NCBI RefSeq assembly: GCF_900187065.1
Contig: NZ_LT906483.1
Coordinates: forward strand, 3,038,001-3,102,000
Direction: 5' to 3'
From: Mycolicibacterium thermoresistibile
GTDB lineage: Bacteria; Actinomycetota; Actinomycetes; Mycobacteriales; Mycobacteriaceae
Length of the DNA stretch: 64,000 nucleotides
Below, in pieces: positions 1 through 9,504 of the stretch (position 1 is the stretch's first letter; every line of letters begins with the position of its first letter). The position numbers were made by a program, and so were the translations under genes. The notes under the pieces were generated by a model, which was given only the letters and a program-made list of their open reading frames with translations, did not search any database and had not been told where the DNA came from.

Positions 1-329
1 ACCGGCTCGGAACGCGAATCCCGCGACTTCTCACCGGCCTGGATGCGCTTGTAGTGGTTGTAGACGGCGACCGCGAGAGTGCGCTTGGCGCTTTCCTGGC
101 CGATCACGTAGCTCTCCAGGAACTCGTGGATCTCGGCCGGTTTCGGCAACTCGTCGAGTTTGACCTCGTCGGCGTCGGCCAGCTCTTCTTCGATGATCTC
201 GTTGCAGAGATCGATGCACTCGTCGCAGATGTACACGCCAGGGCCCGCGATGAGCTTCTTGACCTGCTTCTGACTCTTGCCGCAGAACGAGCACTTCAGC
301 AGGTCACCGCCGTCTCCAATGCGCGCCAT
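1..329 (-). CDS. clpX: ATP-dependent Clp protease ATP-binding subunit ClpX, N-terminal part
   Basis: Unfoldase subunit of the Clp protease. Only the first 109 codons are in the window, so the AAA+ module is missing. The protein starts [18 protein letters not shown] and carries the ClpX zinc-binding domain with Cys13, Cys16, Cys35 and Cys38 (two CxxC pairs). It then enters the conserved stretch with [12 protein letters not shown], where the AAA+ domain begins. The zinc domain recognises adaptors and substrates in known ClpX proteins. The ATG is at 327-329. The gene lies downstream of clpP1-clpP2 on the same strand but is separated from clpP2 by 373 bp, so it probably has its own promoter. Identity is secure. 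Confidence 0.95.
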   Translation of the reverse strand, partial: MARIGDGGDLLKCSFCGKSQKQVKKLIAGPGVYICDECIDLCNEIIEEELADADEVKLDELPKPAEIHEFLESYVIGQESAKRTLAVAVYNHYKRIQAGEKSRDSRSEP

Positions 330-702
330 GGTGGTGAGGTCCTACTTCCTGTTCGCAGTCGGTACTGATCGGTCATACGGGCCGCTCCGGAACCCGCACT
401 CGGATGTGTTGGTCCCGACGCTACCCGTATGTCCCCACCCGGGGCGACCGATAAAGCCGAATCGCTCGAGTGGGTGTTTCAACTCTCTGCGCCGAACATA
501 GCGCGTAGCCGCCCGGAGGTGCCCCGGAACGCGCCGCCGTGTCCTTGGCGTGTCGCATGCGTTACCGCATCAACGCCGGACACGACGATGCGCCGGGTGA
601 ACCGACCAGGCGTCGCGACGTTGGCCCCACCCACGATACCGCCCTGTTCGGCGCCGATGACCTGGGCAGACGGACCTTGGGGCCGGGTCGCCGGGCACCG
701 TG
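330..702. other. clpP2-clpX intergenic region
   Basis: 373 bp with no convincing gene; open frames crossing it lack ribosome sites and family motifs. An imperfect hairpin occurs at 539-583: GTGTCC and GGCGT on the left (separated by two bases) pair with ACGCC and GGACAC on the right. It lies downstream of clpP2 on the transcribed strand and could end or process the clpP1P2 transcript, although no T-run follows. The clpX promoter should lie in the clpX-proximal half, but I cannot assign -10 or -35 boxes with confidence. Confidence 0.5.
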
Positions 703-1365
703 TCAGGCGGTCTGGGCGGACAGCTTGCGGTACTCCAGGACGGTGTCGATGATGCCGTATTCCTTGGCCTGTTCCGCGGTGAGGATCTTGTCGCGGTCGG
801 TGTCGCGACGGATCGTCTCGGGATCCTTACCGGTGTGGTGGGCCAGGGTGTGCTCCATCAGGGTGCGCATCCGCTCGACCTCGGCGGCCTGGATCTCCAG
901 GTCGGAGAACTGGCCCTGAATGACACCGGCGAGCGCAGGCTGGTGGATCAGAACCCGCGCGTTCGGCAGCGCCATCCGCTTGCCCTTGGTGCCGGCCGCC
1001 AGCAGCACCGCCGCGGCCGAGGCGGCCTGGCCGAGGCAGACGGTCTGGATGTCGGCCCGGACGTACTGCATGGTGTCGTAGATCGCCATCAGCGACGTGA
1101 ACGAGCCGCCCGGCGAGTTGATGTACATGGTGATGTCGCGGTCGGGATCCAACGACTCCAGCACCAGCAGCTGGGCCATGACGTCGTTGGCCGACGCGTC
1201 GTCGACCTGCACGCCGAGGAAGATGATGCGTTCCTCGAACAGCTTGTTGTACGGGTTGGACTCCTTGACACCGAAGCTGGAGTGCTCGATGAACGACGGC
1301 AGGATGTAGCGCGCCTGGGGCTGGACGCGGGGATCCAGGTGCGGCGGCAGGTGCAGGTTATGCAT
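703..1365 (-). CDS. clpP2: ATP-dependent Clp protease proteolytic subunit ClpP2
   Basis: Serine peptidase of family S14; in mycobacteria ClpP2 forms a mixed 14-mer with ClpP1 and docks ClpX or ClpC1. The 220-aa protein has the ClpP fold with catalytic Ser116 in GQAASAAA, His141 in LIHQP and Asp188 in RRDTDRD. The ATG at 1363-1365 was chosen because GGAG lies six bases upstream; ATGs at 1377 and 1383 lack such a site. The start overlaps the last 8 bp of clpP1, which implies translational coupling and fits the obligate ClpP1-ClpP2 partnership. Very close to M. tuberculosis Rv2460c. Confidence 0.96.
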   Translation of the reverse strand: MHNLHLPPHLDPRVQPQARYILPSFIEHSSFGVKESNPYNKLFEERIIFLGVQVDDASANDVMAQLLVLESLDPDRDITMYINSPGGSFTSLMAIYDTMQYVRADIQTVCLGQAASAAAVLLAAGTKGKRMALPNARVLIHQPALAGVIQGQFSDLEIQAAEVERMRTLMEHTLAHHTGKDPETIRRDTDRDKILTAEQAKEYGIIDTVLEYRKLSAQTA

Positions 1366-1954
1366 TAGAGACTCCATTGACATCGGCGCGGGTGATGACG
1401 TGGTCGACGAACCCGTATTCGAGCGCCTCCTGCGCGGTGAACCAGCGGTCCCGGTCGGAATCGGCCTCGATACGTTCGATGGGCTGCCCGGTGAACTCGG
1501 CGTTGAGCCGGAACATCTCCTTCTTGATGAGCGCGAACTGCTCGGCCTGGATCGCGATGTCGGCCGCACTACCGGTCACCCCGCCCAACGGCTGGTGCAT
1601 CAGGATGCGGGCGTGCGGCAGCGCGTAGCGCTTGCCCTTGGTTCCGGCGGCGAGCAGGAACTGCCCCATCGAGGCGGCCATGCCCATCGCGTAAGTGGCG
1701 ATGTCGCACGGCGCGAGCACCATCGTGTCGTAGATGGCCATACCGGCGCTGATCGACCCACCCGGGGAGTTGATGTACAGCGAGATGTCCTTGGTCGGGT
1801 CCTCGGCTGCCAGCAGCAGGATCTGGGCGCACAACCGGTTGGCGATCTCGTCGTCCACCTGGGAGCCCAGGAAGATGATGCGCTCGGCGAGCAACCGCTC
1901 GTACACCGAGTCAACCAGGTTGAGCCCCTGTCCCGCGGAACGCATGTCAGTCAC
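1358..1954 (-). CDS. clpP1: ATP-dependent Clp protease proteolytic subunit ClpP1
   Basis: Second proteolytic subunit of the mycobacterial Clp protease, 198 aa. The catalytic triad is visible as Ser95 in GMAASMGQ, His120 in LMHQP and Asp165 in EADSDRD, and the oxyanion/handle segment INSPGGS is intact. The ATG gives the usual N-terminus beginning [12 protein letters not shown]. It is the first gene of the clpP1-clpP2 operon; the 126 bp between its start and the end of tig must hold its promoter. ClpP genes are usually under the stress regulator ClgR in actinobacteria, but I could not find a clear ClgR box by eye. Confidence 0.96.
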   Translation of the reverse strand: MTDMRSAGQGLNLVDSVYERLLAERIIFLGSQVDDEIANRLCAQILLLAAEDPTKDISLYINSPGGSISAGMAIYDTMVLAPCDIATYAMGMAASMGQFLLAAGTKGKRYALPHARILMHQPLGGVTGSAADIAIQAEQFALIKKEMFRLNAEFTGQPIERIEADSDRDRWFTAQEALEYGFVDHVITRADVNGVSNA

Positions 1955-2080
1955 GACTGGATACCTGCTTTCTTTCCGTCTTGGTAACGCGGCTTCGCTT
2001 GTTCACGACACTAACCAACCTGAAGCCTCAGACAGTCCCTGACCGGGCCGCGTTCGCTCAGAGCGTCACTTCGACTCGGC

Positions 2081-3514
2081 TCACGCCTCGTCTGCGGCGT
2101 TCTCCGGGGACTCGTCTGCGGCGTTCTCCGGGGCGTCGTCGGCCGCATCGCCGGACCCGGCCGCCTGCTCGGTCTCGCCGCCTTCGGCCTTCTCCCGGGG
2201 GCCGAAGAACTCGCTGGTGTCGAGCACATTGCCGTCGGTGTCGGTGACGGTGGCGCGGTGCACCACCGCCGCGATCGCCAGGCCGCGCCGCACATCGGCG
2301 AACATCACCGGAAGCTGGTTGTTCTGCTGCAGGAAGGCGAGCATCTGCTGCGGCTCCACGCCGTACTGGCGCGACATCAGCACCAGCCGTTCGGTGATGT
2401 CCTCCTGCCCGACCTGGATCTCGAGGTGATCGGCGATCGCGTCGACGAGCAACTGGGTCTTGATCGCCTTCTCCGCGTTGGCGCGGTTCTCGGCGTCGAA
2501 CTCCTCGCGGCTGCTCCCCCGCGCGGCGAGCACCTCGGCGAACCGCTCCTCATCGTGATCGAGGTCGTGGATGGCGTTGTGCAGGGTGTCGTCGATCTGC
2601 GCCTGCACCGCCTTCTCCGGCAACGGCACCTCGACCTGCTCGAGCAACACCTCCAGCGCCTTGTCGCGGATCTGCTCGGCCTGCTGCACCCGCTTGACCC
2701 GGCGCACCTGCTCGGCGAGGCTCTCGCGCAACTCCTCGATGGTGTCGAACTCGCTGGCCAGCTGTGCGAACTCGTCGTCGGGCTCGGGCAGTTCACGTTC
2801 CTTGACCGATTTGACGGTGACCGTCACCTCGGCCTCCTTACCGGCATGCTCGCCGGCCACCAGCTTGCTGGTGAAGGTCTTGGTCTCGCCCTCGGTCATG
2901 CCGACGAGGGTCTCGTCCAGGCCCTCGATGAGCTGACCGGAGCCGACCTCGTGCGACAGCCCTTCGGTGGCGGCCTCCGGCACCGGGGTGCCGTCCACGG
3001 TCGCGGACAGGTCGATCGAGACGAAGTCGCCGTCCTGCACCGGACGCTCGACACCCTTGAGGGTGCCGAACCGGGCGCGCAGGTTCTGCAGCTCGGCGTC
3101 GATGTCCTCGTCGGTGACCTCGATCGGGTCGACCTTGATCTTCAGCGCCTCGAGGTCCGGCAGCTCGATGTCGGGCCGGATGTCGACCTCGGCGGTGAAC
3201 TCGATGGTCTCGCCGTATTCCTTCTTGGTGATCTCGATGTCGGGCTGGCCCAGCGGGCGCACGTCGGAGCTGGCCACCGCCTCGGAGTAGCGGGCCGGGA
3301 TCGCGTCGCTGACGACCTGGTCGAGCATCGCCTCCCGACCGATGCGGGCCTCCAGCAGTTTGGCCGGCGCCTTGCCGGGCCGGAAGCCGGGCAGCCGCAC
3401 CTGCTTGGCGAGCTCCTTGTAGGCCCGGTCGAAGTCCGGTTGCAACTCGGTGAAGGGCACCTCCACGTTGATACGCACCCGGGTGGGGCTCAACTTCTCC
3501 ACGGTGCTCTTCAC
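2081..3514 (-). CDS. tig: Trigger factor (ribosome-associated chaperone and prolyl isomerase)
   Basis: Binds the ribosome exit tunnel and shields nascent chains. At 477 aa it is slightly longer than M. tuberculosis Tig. It begins with a GTG at 3512-3514 preceded by GAGGAG eight bases upstream; the open frame extends 45 codons further up, through the tRNA-Pro gene, and that extension is rejected. The N-terminal domain carries the ribosome-binding signature GFRPGKAP; a central FKBP-type PPIase domain (about residues 155-240) and the C-terminal chaperone arms follow. The C-terminus is an acidic tail with repeats of the type PENAADE, encoded by a short tandem repeat near 2092-2137. Synteny (Rv2462c) agrees. 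Confidence 0.95.
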   Translation of the reverse strand: MKSTVEKLSPTRVRINVEVPFTELQPDFDRAYKELAKQVRLPGFRPGKAPAKLLEARIGREAMLDQVVSDAIPARYSEAVASSDVRPLGQPDIEITKKEYGETIEFTAEVDIRPDIELPDLEALKIKVDPIEVTDEDIDAELQNLRARFGTLKGVERPVQDGDFVSIDLSATVDGTPVPEAATEGLSHEVGSGQLIEGLDETLVGMTEGETKTFTSKLVAGEHAGKEAEVTVTVKSVKERELPEPDDEFAQLASEFDTIEELRESLAEQVRRVKRVQQAEQIRDKALEVLLEQVEVPLPEKAVQAQIDDTLHNAIHDLDHDEERFAEVLAARGSSREEFDAENRANAEKAIKTQLLVDAIADHLEIQVGQEDITERLVLMSRQYGVEPQQMLAFLQQNNQLPVMFADVRRGLAIAAVVHRATVTDTDGNVLDTSEFFGPREKAEGGETEQAAGSGDAADDAPENAADESPENAADEA

Positions 3515-3588
3515 GACGGTTGCTCCTCGCTGTCTCGGGGTCTGGTTGTCTCGGATGTCGGATGGTGCCGGATTCGCCGCCGGCGCGG

Positions 3589-3665
<77 letters not shown>

Positions 3666-3799
3666 TGTGCTGGCACGTGGCCGGCGTCGCACGCGGCGGT
3701 GCAACACTGACCACGCGAGATACTACGGCCCCGTCATGCGAAGCTGTCAGTTGGATTTGATTCCAGGCTTCCCGGTAAAGTCTGCTGGTGCTGCACACT

Positions 3800-3870
3800 G
3801 CGGGCGTAGCTCAATGGTAGAGCCCTAGCCTTCCAAGCTAGTAGTGCGGGTTCGATTCCCGTCGCCCGCT
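3800..3870 (+). tRNA. tRNA-Gly (anticodon TCC)
   Basis: Plus-strand cloverleaf starting GCGGGCGTAGCTCAATGGTAG; the acceptor stem GCGGGCG pairs with CGCCCGC at 3863-3869, the anticodon loop is CTTCCAA and the T-arm contains GTTCGATTC. 71 nt without an encoded CCA. It is divergent from tRNA-Pro and is followed at once by a strong terminator. Confidence 0.96.
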
Positions 3871-3875
3871 CCGCA

Positions 3876-3906
3876 GGTCAGAGGGCGCCCCGCCCTCTGA
3901 CCTTTT
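3876..3906 (+). terminator. Rho-independent terminator of tRNA-Gly
   Basis: A perfect 12-bp stem (GGTCAGAGGGCG at 3876-3887 with CGCCCTCTGACC at 3891-3902) closes a 3-nt loop and is followed by TTTT. It begins six bases after the tRNA discriminator base. Confidence 0.9.
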
Positions 3907-4069
3907 CTCTTTGGGTGCTCTTCGGGTCTTTTCGGGCCCACCGGCAGTCAGTTGGCTGCGATCCGGTCACGGAAAGATTGCACTCTCAACGGTCGTGGAG
4001 CGGGCGGTGAATCCGCCCCTACGATTTCGGAAAACTGCCCACAGCGCCGCGGTTCGGTTCCCGTCCACT

Positions 4070-4114
4070 CGAACACCGTCCGCCCGAACACCGTCCGCTC
4101 GAACACCGTCCGCT
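4070..4114 (+). repeat. Three-copy 15-bp tandem repeat upstream of the esterase gene
   Basis: Unit CGAACACCGTCCGCT repeated three times (4070-4084 with one change, 4085-4099, 4100-4114), ending seven bases before the GGAG of the next gene. The unit is a multiple of three, and copy number may vary between strains. Confidence 0.85.
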
Positions 4115-4128
4115 CGATCGGAGCCCTC

Positions 4129-5373
4129 ATGAGCGAGACCTTCCAGCCCGTCCGGTCCATCCCGGCGGTGCACGGGACATGCGCGCCGGGGTTCGAGGGT
4201 GTCCGCACCGCCTTCGTCGACAACTTCACCGAACGTGGTGAGATCGGTGCCGCGGTGGCGGTGTGGGTCGACGGCGAACTGGTGGTGGATCTGTGGGGCG
4301 GCTCCGCCGATGCCGAGGGCCGCCTGTCCTGGCGCCGTGACACCCTGGCCAGCGTCTTCTCCGGGTCCAAGGGACTGACCGCCACCTGTGTCCACCTGCT
4401 CGCCGACCGCGGCGAGATCGATCTGGACGCCCCGATCGCGCGGTACTGGCCCGAGTTCGGGCAGGCCGGCAAGGACGCGATCACCACCGCGATGGTGCTG
4501 GGCCACCGGTCCGGGGTGATCGGGCCGCGCACCCCGATGCGCCCGGAGCAGACCCTGGACTGGGATGCGGTGTGCGCGGCGCTGGCCGCCGCCGGGCCGT
4601 GGTGGCCGCCCGGCGCCGCGCAGGGCTATCACATGGTGACGTTCGGATTCATCCTCGGCGAGATCGTGCGCCGGGTCACCGGCCGGTCGCCGGGCCGGTT
4701 CCTGCGCACCGAGATCGCCGAACCCCTCGGCGCGGACGTCCACATCGGACTGCCGCACACCGAACATCACCGGTGCGCCGAGATGGTCAACAAACCGCAC
4801 ATCCGCGACGTGCTGGCTGCCGGTGGCGCACCCGCGCACCCGGAACGGCTCGACGAGCATCCGATGGCGGGACTGGCCGTCGCGATGGGATTCATCCCCG
4901 ACGATGAACTCGGTTCGGCCGACCTCACCGGCTGGCGGGCCGCCGAGTTCCCCGCCACCAACGGTCACGTCAGCGCGGTCGGGCTCGCGACCGTGTACCA
5001 CGCACTGGCCCGGGAGCAGCTGATCAGCCGCGGACACCTGGAACGCTGCCGGATGTCCCAGGGCGGCTTCGACCCTGACCTGGTACTCGGTCCGCGCGTC
5101 GCCGACCACGGCTGGGGGCTGGGCTACATGCTCAACCAGCGCGGCCACGCCGGGCCGAACCGGCGGGTCTTCGGCCACGGCGGGTCGGGCGGTTCGTTCG
5201 GCTTCGCCGATCTGGAGCACCGGATCGGCTACGCGTATGTGATGAACAACTTCGACGCCACCAAGGCCCACGCGGACCCGCGCAGCGTGGCGTTGTCGGA
5301 CGCGGTGTATTCCGCGCTCGGCGTAACGGCACACCGGTCGGCGGCACCGGTTGGGGCGGCGGGTCGTCGGTAG
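4129..5373 (+). CDS. Serine hydrolase of the beta-lactamase/esterase family, LipP-type
   Basis: 414-aa beta-lactamase-fold carboxylesterase or lipase. The nucleophile motif SxxK is SGSK within VFSGSKGLTA (near residue 80), the second-motif Tyr is probably the one in GYHMVTFG, and the C-terminal HGGSGG replaces the KTG box of true beta-lactamases. This pattern is typical of mycobacterial LipP/LipE/LipL and EstB-like esterases. The ATG at 4129 has GGAG five bases upstream; the frame is open for 59 more codons but only through the tandem repeat. Its position between tig/tRNA and nei2 matches lipP (Rv2463). Substrate is unknown; no signal peptide is seen, so it is probably cytoplasmic. Confidence 0.85.
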   Translation: MSETFQPVRSIPAVHGTCAPGFEGVRTAFVDNFTERGEIGAAVAVWVDGELVVDLWGGSADAEGRLSWRRDTLASVFSGSKGLTATCVHLLADRGEIDLDAPIARYWPEFGQAGKDAITTAMVLGHRSGVIGPRTPMRPEQTLDWDAVCAALAAAGPWWPPGAAQGYHMVTFGFILGEIVRRVTGRSPGRFLRTEIAEPLGADVHIGLPHTEHHRCAEMVNKPHIRDVLAAGGAPAHPERLDEHPMAGLAVAMGFIPDDELGSADLTGWRAAEFPATNGHVSAVGLATVYHALAREQLISRGHLERCRMSQGGFDPDLVLGPRVADHGWGLGYMLNQRGHAGPNRRVFGHGGSGGSFGFADLEHRIGYAYVMNNFDATKAHADPRSVALSDAVYSALGVTAHRSAAPVGAAGRR

Positions 5374-5383
5374 GCTGGTCGGC

Positions 5384-6136
5384 ATGAACGGCGTGCTGTT
5401 GCTGCTGGTCGTGCTGGTGCTCGCGGCGATCGTGTTCGCCGTGTACACGGCATCGAAGTCCGCCGGTGAACGCAACGCGATGGCGCTGGCGGACGCCAAG
5501 GCGGAGGCACGCCGGCTGATCGAACGACTCGGCGGTCAGGTGCTCAACCTGACCGGGACCGACGACGCGTCCAGGCAGGCGCTGGCCGACGCGTCGGAGC
5601 GCTACACCGCGGCCGCCTCCCAGATCGAGCAGGCCACCAGCGTCAAACAGGCGATGCTGGCCAAGGAGAGCGCGCTGGAGGGGCTGTACTACGTGCGGGC
5701 CGCGCGGCTGGCGATGGGCATGGATCCCGGCCCGGAACTGGAACCGCTGGCCGGCCAGCGGGTGGCGGGCGCGGTCACCGAGGAACGCCGCATCGAATTC
5801 GAGGGCAGGGAGATCGCCGCATCCCCCACGCCGTCGGAACGTACCCCGAACTATTTCCCGGGCGGGCAGGTCGCGGGCCGCCCGGTGCCCGCCGGCTGGT
5901 ACTCCGAGCCGTGGTGGAAACCCGCGCTGGTGGCCGGCGCCTGGGGTCTGGGCTCGATGATGCTGTTCAACATGATGTTCGCCGGGATGGCCGGCACCGC
6001 CTACGAACAGGGCTTCGACGCCGGCCTGGCGCAGGGCATGGCCGGTGACACCGGGGGTGACTTCGGGGGTTCCGACTTCGGGGGTGACGGTGGCGGCCTG
6101 GATTTCGGCGGCTTCGGCGACTTCGGCGGTTTCTGA
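5384..6136 (+). CDS. Membrane-anchored protein with Gly/Asp-rich tail, DUF1542-like
   Basis: 250-aa protein with an N-terminal hydrophobic helix (residues 2-22, starting NGVLLLLVVLVLAAIVF). A predicted alpha-helical, probably coiled-coil region follows (about 25-130, rich in Ala, Glu and Gln), then a Pro-rich linker, a second hydrophobic segment around GLGSMMLFNMMFAGMAG, and a C-terminal tail of repeated DFGG/GGDFGGSDFGG units. The ATG at 5384 is eleven codons inside the longer open frame. It starts 10 bp after the esterase and is probably co-transcribed with it. The design suggests a membrane-tethered structural or secretion-related protein; no enzymatic motif is visible. Confidence 0.75.
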   Translation: MNGVLLLLVVLVLAAIVFAVYTASKSAGERNAMALADAKAEARRLIERLGGQVLNLTGTDDASRQALADASERYTAAASQIEQATSVKQAMLAKESALEGLYYVRAARLAMGMDPGPELEPLAGQRVAGAVTEERRIEFEGREIAASPTPSERTPNYFPGGQVAGRPVPAGWYSEPWWKPALVAGAWGLGSMMLFNMMFAGMAGTAYEQGFDAGLAQGMAGDTGGDFGGSDFGGDGGGLDFGGFGDFGGF

Positions 6137-6147
6137 GTCGGGGCGGT

Positions 6148-6163
6148 CGTCCGAGTCCGGACG
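6148..6163. terminator. Hairpin between convergent genes
   Basis: CGTCCG at 6148-6153 and CGGACG at 6158-6163 form a 6-bp stem with a 4-nt loop, in the 33 bp between the ends of the converging membrane-protein and nei2 genes. No T-run. A bidirectional terminator is plausible but weak. Confidence 0.4.
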
Positions 6164-6169
6164 TGAGCC

Positions 6170-6976
6170 TCAGCGTTGACAGCTGGGGCACCAGTAGACG
6201 TTGCGGGCTTCCAGCTGTGCTGTGCTGACCGCGGTCCCGCACACCCGGCACGGCTCCCCGGTGCGCCGGTAGACATAGGTCCGCGGCCGCCCGGGGGCGT
6301 AGGCGGGCGGGCCGTGATCGTGCTCGGGCCGCACCACGTGAATCCTGCCGGTGCGTAACCCGACCTTCATCAGCTCCACCAGATCGCGCCACATGGCGCA
6401 AAACTCGGCCTCCTCGAGCTGTTTCCCGGGCCGGAACGGGTCGATGCCGTGGCGGAACAACAACTCGCTGCGGTACACGTTGCCTATTCCGGCGATCACC
6501 TTCTGATCCATCAGCAGGGCGCCGATCGCCCTGCGGGAGTTGCTGATCCGTGTCCACGCACGGTCCGGGTCGGCGTCGGGACGCAACGGGTCCGGGCCGA
6601 GCCGGGCGATGATCTCGTCCACCCCGGGTTCGCCGATGACCTCGCACACCGTCGGCCCGCGCAGGTCGGTGCCGTACCGCCCGCCGATGATCCGCATCCG
6701 CACCTGGCCGACCGGCGGGGGTGGCTCCGCACCGTCGGGGATCTCGAATTCGGTGAAGGTGCCGTACAACCCGAGGTGCACGTGCACGACGCGGCCACCT
6801 TCGTAGTGGTGGAACAGGTGTTTACCCCAGGCGTCGGAACGCTGGAACACCCGGCCGCTCACCGCGGCCGCCCCCTCGGCGAACCGGCCCTGCGGACTGG
6901 TCACCCGCACCCGCACCCCGGCGAACCGGCGCTCGTGCAACCGAGCCAACCGGTGCAGGGTGTGGCCCTCCGGCAT
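6170..6976 (-). CDS. nei2: Fpg/Nei family DNA glycosylase (Nei2 type)
   Basis: 268-aa base-excision repair enzyme that removes oxidised bases and nicks the abasic site. The N-terminus MPEGHTLHR supplies the catalytic Pro2 and Glu3 of the Fpg/Nei family. A helix-two-turn-helix segment includes IAGIGNVYRSELL, and the C-terminal zinc finger is C-x2-C-x16-C-x2-C ending at the last residues. Starting with PEGH rather than PELP marks the Nei subgroup. The start lies immediately next to the rpiB stop, so the two form an operon, as in M. tuberculosis (Rv2464c-Rv2465c). Confidence 0.93.
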   Translation of the reverse strand: MPEGHTLHRLARLHERRFAGVRVRVTSPQGRFAEGAAAVSGRVFQRSDAWGKHLFHHYEGGRVVHVHLGLYGTFTEFEIPDGAEPPPPVGQVRMRIIGGRYGTDLRGPTVCEVIGEPGVDEIIARLGPDPLRPDADPDRAWTRISNSRRAIGALLMDQKVIAGIGNVYRSELLFRHGIDPFRPGKQLEEAEFCAMWRDLVELMKVGLRTGRIHVVRPEHDHGPPAYAPGRPRTYVYRRTGEPCRVCGTAVSTAQLEARNVYWCPSCQR

Positions 6977-7456
6977 CTACGCCGGCGCGCCCGGCACCGG
7001 TGGCGCCTGCCTGGTGCGTTCGTACTCCGACAGGATGTCGATACGCCGTTGGTGGCGTTCGGCTTCCGACCACGGCGTGGACAGGAACGCATCCACGATG
7101 GCCAGCGCCTCCTCGACGGTGTGCATCCGCCCGCCGATACCGATCAGCTGGGCGTTGTTGTGCTCGCGCGCCAGCTTCGCGGTCTCCACGCTCCAGGCCA
7201 ACGCGCACCGCGCGCCCGGAACCTTGTTGGCCGCAATCTGTTCGCCGTTGCCGGAGCCGCCGAGCACGATGCCGAGGCTGCCCGGATCGGCGACGGTCCG
7301 TTCGGCCGCCGCGATGCAGAACGGCGGATAGTCGTCGTCGGCGTCGTAGGTGTACGCACCGCAGTCGACCGGCTCATGGCCGTTCTCCCGCAGGTGCTCG
7401 ATGATCTTCTGTTTGAGTTCAAAGCCCGCGTGGTCGGCCCCGAGATAGACACGCAT
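6977..7456 (-). CDS. rpiB: Ribose-5-phosphate isomerase B
   Basis: Interconverts ribose-5-phosphate and ribulose-5-phosphate in the non-oxidative pentose phosphate pathway. The 159-aa protein has the RpiB/LacAB fold, with the N-terminal phosphate-binding GADHAGFELK, the segment VDCGAYTYDADDDYP, the glycine loop GSGNGEQIAANK and the ARCALAW region. In the mycobacterial type, a Glu in the glycine-loop region rather than the E. coli Cys is thought to act as catalytic base. It is followed without a gap by nei2. Confidence 0.95.
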   Translation of the reverse strand: MRVYLGADHAGFELKQKIIEHLRENGHEPVDCGAYTYDADDDYPPFCIAAAERTVADPGSLGIVLGGSGNGEQIAANKVPGARCALAWSVETAKLAREHNNAQLIGIGGRMHTVEEALAIVDAFLSTPWSEAERHQRRIDILSEYERTRQAPPVPGAPA

Positions 7457-7507
7457 GGCGCAGACTCTACTGACCGACCGCGCGGACCGTCGCCCCGCCC
7501 GCCGAGG

Positions 7508-9376
7508 TCAGGAGTAGAACGAGTCCAACAGCTCCTTGTTCTTCTCCTCGACCACGGCTCGCTTGACCTTCAGCGACGGGGTCAGCTCACCGCCCTCGAT
7601 CGACAGATCGCTGGGCAGCAGCGCCCATTTCTTGATCGTCTCCCACCGGTTGAGCTCGGAGTTGAGCTGATCGACATATCCGCCGATGAGCTGTTTCACT
7701 TCCTCGGATTCGACCAGTTCCCGGTAGGACTTGTCGCCCAGACCGTTCTCCTTGGCCCAGTCGGCGATGGCGTCGGGGTCGACGGTGATCAGCGCGACGC
7801 AGAAGTTGCGGGCCTCGCCGAACACCAGCATGTGGCCGGCGTACGGGCACAACGCCATGAATCGGCCCTCGATCGCCGGCGGCGCGATGTACTTGCCGCC
7901 CGAGGTCTTGAACAGATCCTTGATCCGGCCGGTGATGGTGAGGAACCCGTCGGCGTCCAACTCGCCCTTGTCCCCCGTCCTCAGCCAACCGTCGGGGGTG
8001 ATCGCCTCGGCGGTCTTGTCCGGCAGGTTGTGGTAGCCCTCCATCACATTCGGGCCCTTGATCTGCACCTCACCACTGTCGGCGATGCGCACCTGGGCGC
8101 CGTCGAACACCTGCCCGACCGTGCCGAGCCGGTAGTTGTCCGGCCGGTTGATGAACGCCCCGGCCGCCGTCTCGGTCAGGCCGTAGCCCTCGAGGATCAG
8201 CAGGCCCGCGGCGTGGAACCATTCGGCGATGTCCCGGTTCAGCGGGGCGGCTCCGGAGATCATGAACTTGATCCGCCCGCCGAACACCTCCCGGATCTTG
8301 CTGAACACCAGCCGGTCGAACAGGCCGTGGGCCAATTGCATTGGCAGCGGCACCTTCTCGCCGGCGAACCGGCGGCGGTCGACTTCCCGGCCGACGCTGA
8401 AGGCGGCGTCGAAGAGCTTCTTCTTGACACCCTTCTGCGAGGTGACGACCTTGGCGTGGGCCTTCTCGAAGATGCGCGGCGCCGCCCCCATGAACGTCGG
8501 CCTGACCACGCCCATGTTCTCGACGATCTTGTCCACCCGTCCGTCGATGGCGCTGGCGAAGCCGCAGGCGAGCTGACCCGAGATCAGCACCTTGCCGAAG
8601 GCGTGCGCCAACGGCAACCACAGCAGCTGGAGATCGTCCTCGCCCAGCGTGCCGAATTCGGCCACGGTGATGCCCTCGTAGACCCATGCGCGGTGCGGTA
8701 GCCGCACACCCTTGGGCTTCCCGGTGGTTCCAGATGTGTAGATCAGTGTGGCCAGCTGATCGGGGCGGACGCCGGCGACGGCGTCGCGCACCGAGGTCGG
8801 ATGCTTCCGCAGGTGCTCTTCACCCAGGGCGGTCAGATCCGCGAGGGTCGTCACCCAGTCATCGCCGGGGGTGTCCGGGGCCGCGTCGAACAGCACCACC
8901 TTGTCCACATTCGGCAGTTCGCTGCGGCGTTCGGTGAGCTTGGCCAGCTGGGTGGCGTCCTCGGCGAACACCACCCGCGAACCGGAGTCACCGATGATGT
9001 AGGCCGTGTCGGCGGCGTTGCTGGTCGGGTACACGGTGGTGGTGGCCGCGCCGGCGCACATGATCGCCAGGTCGGCGAGCACCCACTCGTACCGGGTGCT
9101 CGAGGCGATCGCGACCCGGTCCTCGGGCGCGATGCCCAGCGCGAGCAACCCGGCGGCGACCGCCTCCACCTGTGCGGCGGTGTCGTTCCAGGTCAGCGAC
9201 ACCCAACGGTCACCGTCGAGCTTCCGGAACGCCTCCTTGTCCCCGGACCGCCGTACCCGGTCGAAGAACATCGCGGCGAGGTTCGCCGGGGCGTTCTCCG
9301 CAAGCCCGGCCCGGGCGGTGTCCGCCCGGGAGGTCGTCGGGGAAGAAGTGGATCGCTGATTGCTGTCGATGGACAT
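7508..9376 (-). CDS. Long-chain fatty-acid-CoA ligase, FadD15-type
   Basis: 622-aa ATP/AMP-dependent synthetase that activates long-chain fatty acids to acyl-CoA through an acyl-adenylate. The P-loop-like signature TLIYTSGTTGKPKGV, the ILEGYGLTETAAG motif, the adenylate-binding LRTGDKGELDADGF and the hinge GRIKDLFKTSGGKYI are intact. The start is ATG at 9374-9376 with GGAG six bases upstream; 44 upstream codons are open but lack a start signal. Overall pattern and length match FadD15 (Rv2187), which I recall at another locus in M. tuberculosis, so this copy appears to be inserted between rpiB and the Rv2466c-type gene. Confidence 0.9.
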   Translation of the reverse strand: MSIDSNQRSTSSPTTSRADTARAGLAENAPANLAAMFFDRVRRSGDKEAFRKLDGDRWVSLTWNDTAAQVEAVAAGLLALGIAPEDRVAIASSTRYEWVLADLAIMCAGAATTTVYPTSNAADTAYIIGDSGSRVVFAEDATQLAKLTERRSELPNVDKVVLFDAAPDTPGDDWVTTLADLTALGEEHLRKHPTSVRDAVAGVRPDQLATLIYTSGTTGKPKGVRLPHRAWVYEGITVAEFGTLGEDDLQLLWLPLAHAFGKVLISGQLACGFASAIDGRVDKIVENMGVVRPTFMGAAPRIFEKAHAKVVTSQKGVKKKLFDAAFSVGREVDRRRFAGEKVPLPMQLAHGLFDRLVFSKIREVFGGRIKFMISGAAPLNRDIAEWFHAAGLLILEGYGLTETAAGAFINRPDNYRLGTVGQVFDGAQVRIADSGEVQIKGPNVMEGYHNLPDKTAEAITPDGWLRTGDKGELDADGFLTITGRIKDLFKTSGGKYIAPPAIEGRFMALCPYAGHMLVFGEARNFCVALITVDPDAIADWAKENGLGDKSYRELVESEEVKQLIGGYVDQLNSELNRWETIKKWALLPSDLSIEGGELTPSLKVKRAVVEEKNKELLDSFYS

Positions 9377-9504
9377 CGTCGTCTCCGCGCTGGAATGTGT
9401 CGTTGGACTGCCCGCTGGGCGGTGCTGCTGTCGATCCTGCCCCGCCACCGCGCGACTCGAAGCGTTTTGGCGGTTCTGGCTGGCCCGCCCCCGGTGGGTT
9501 CCGG

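Noticed and set aside
6449..8701. 750-codon open frame on the plus strand opposite nei2, rpiB and the fatty-acid-CoA ligase
   Set aside because: Mirror frame of GC-rich genes: no ribosome site, no family motif, and it crosses three well supported genes.
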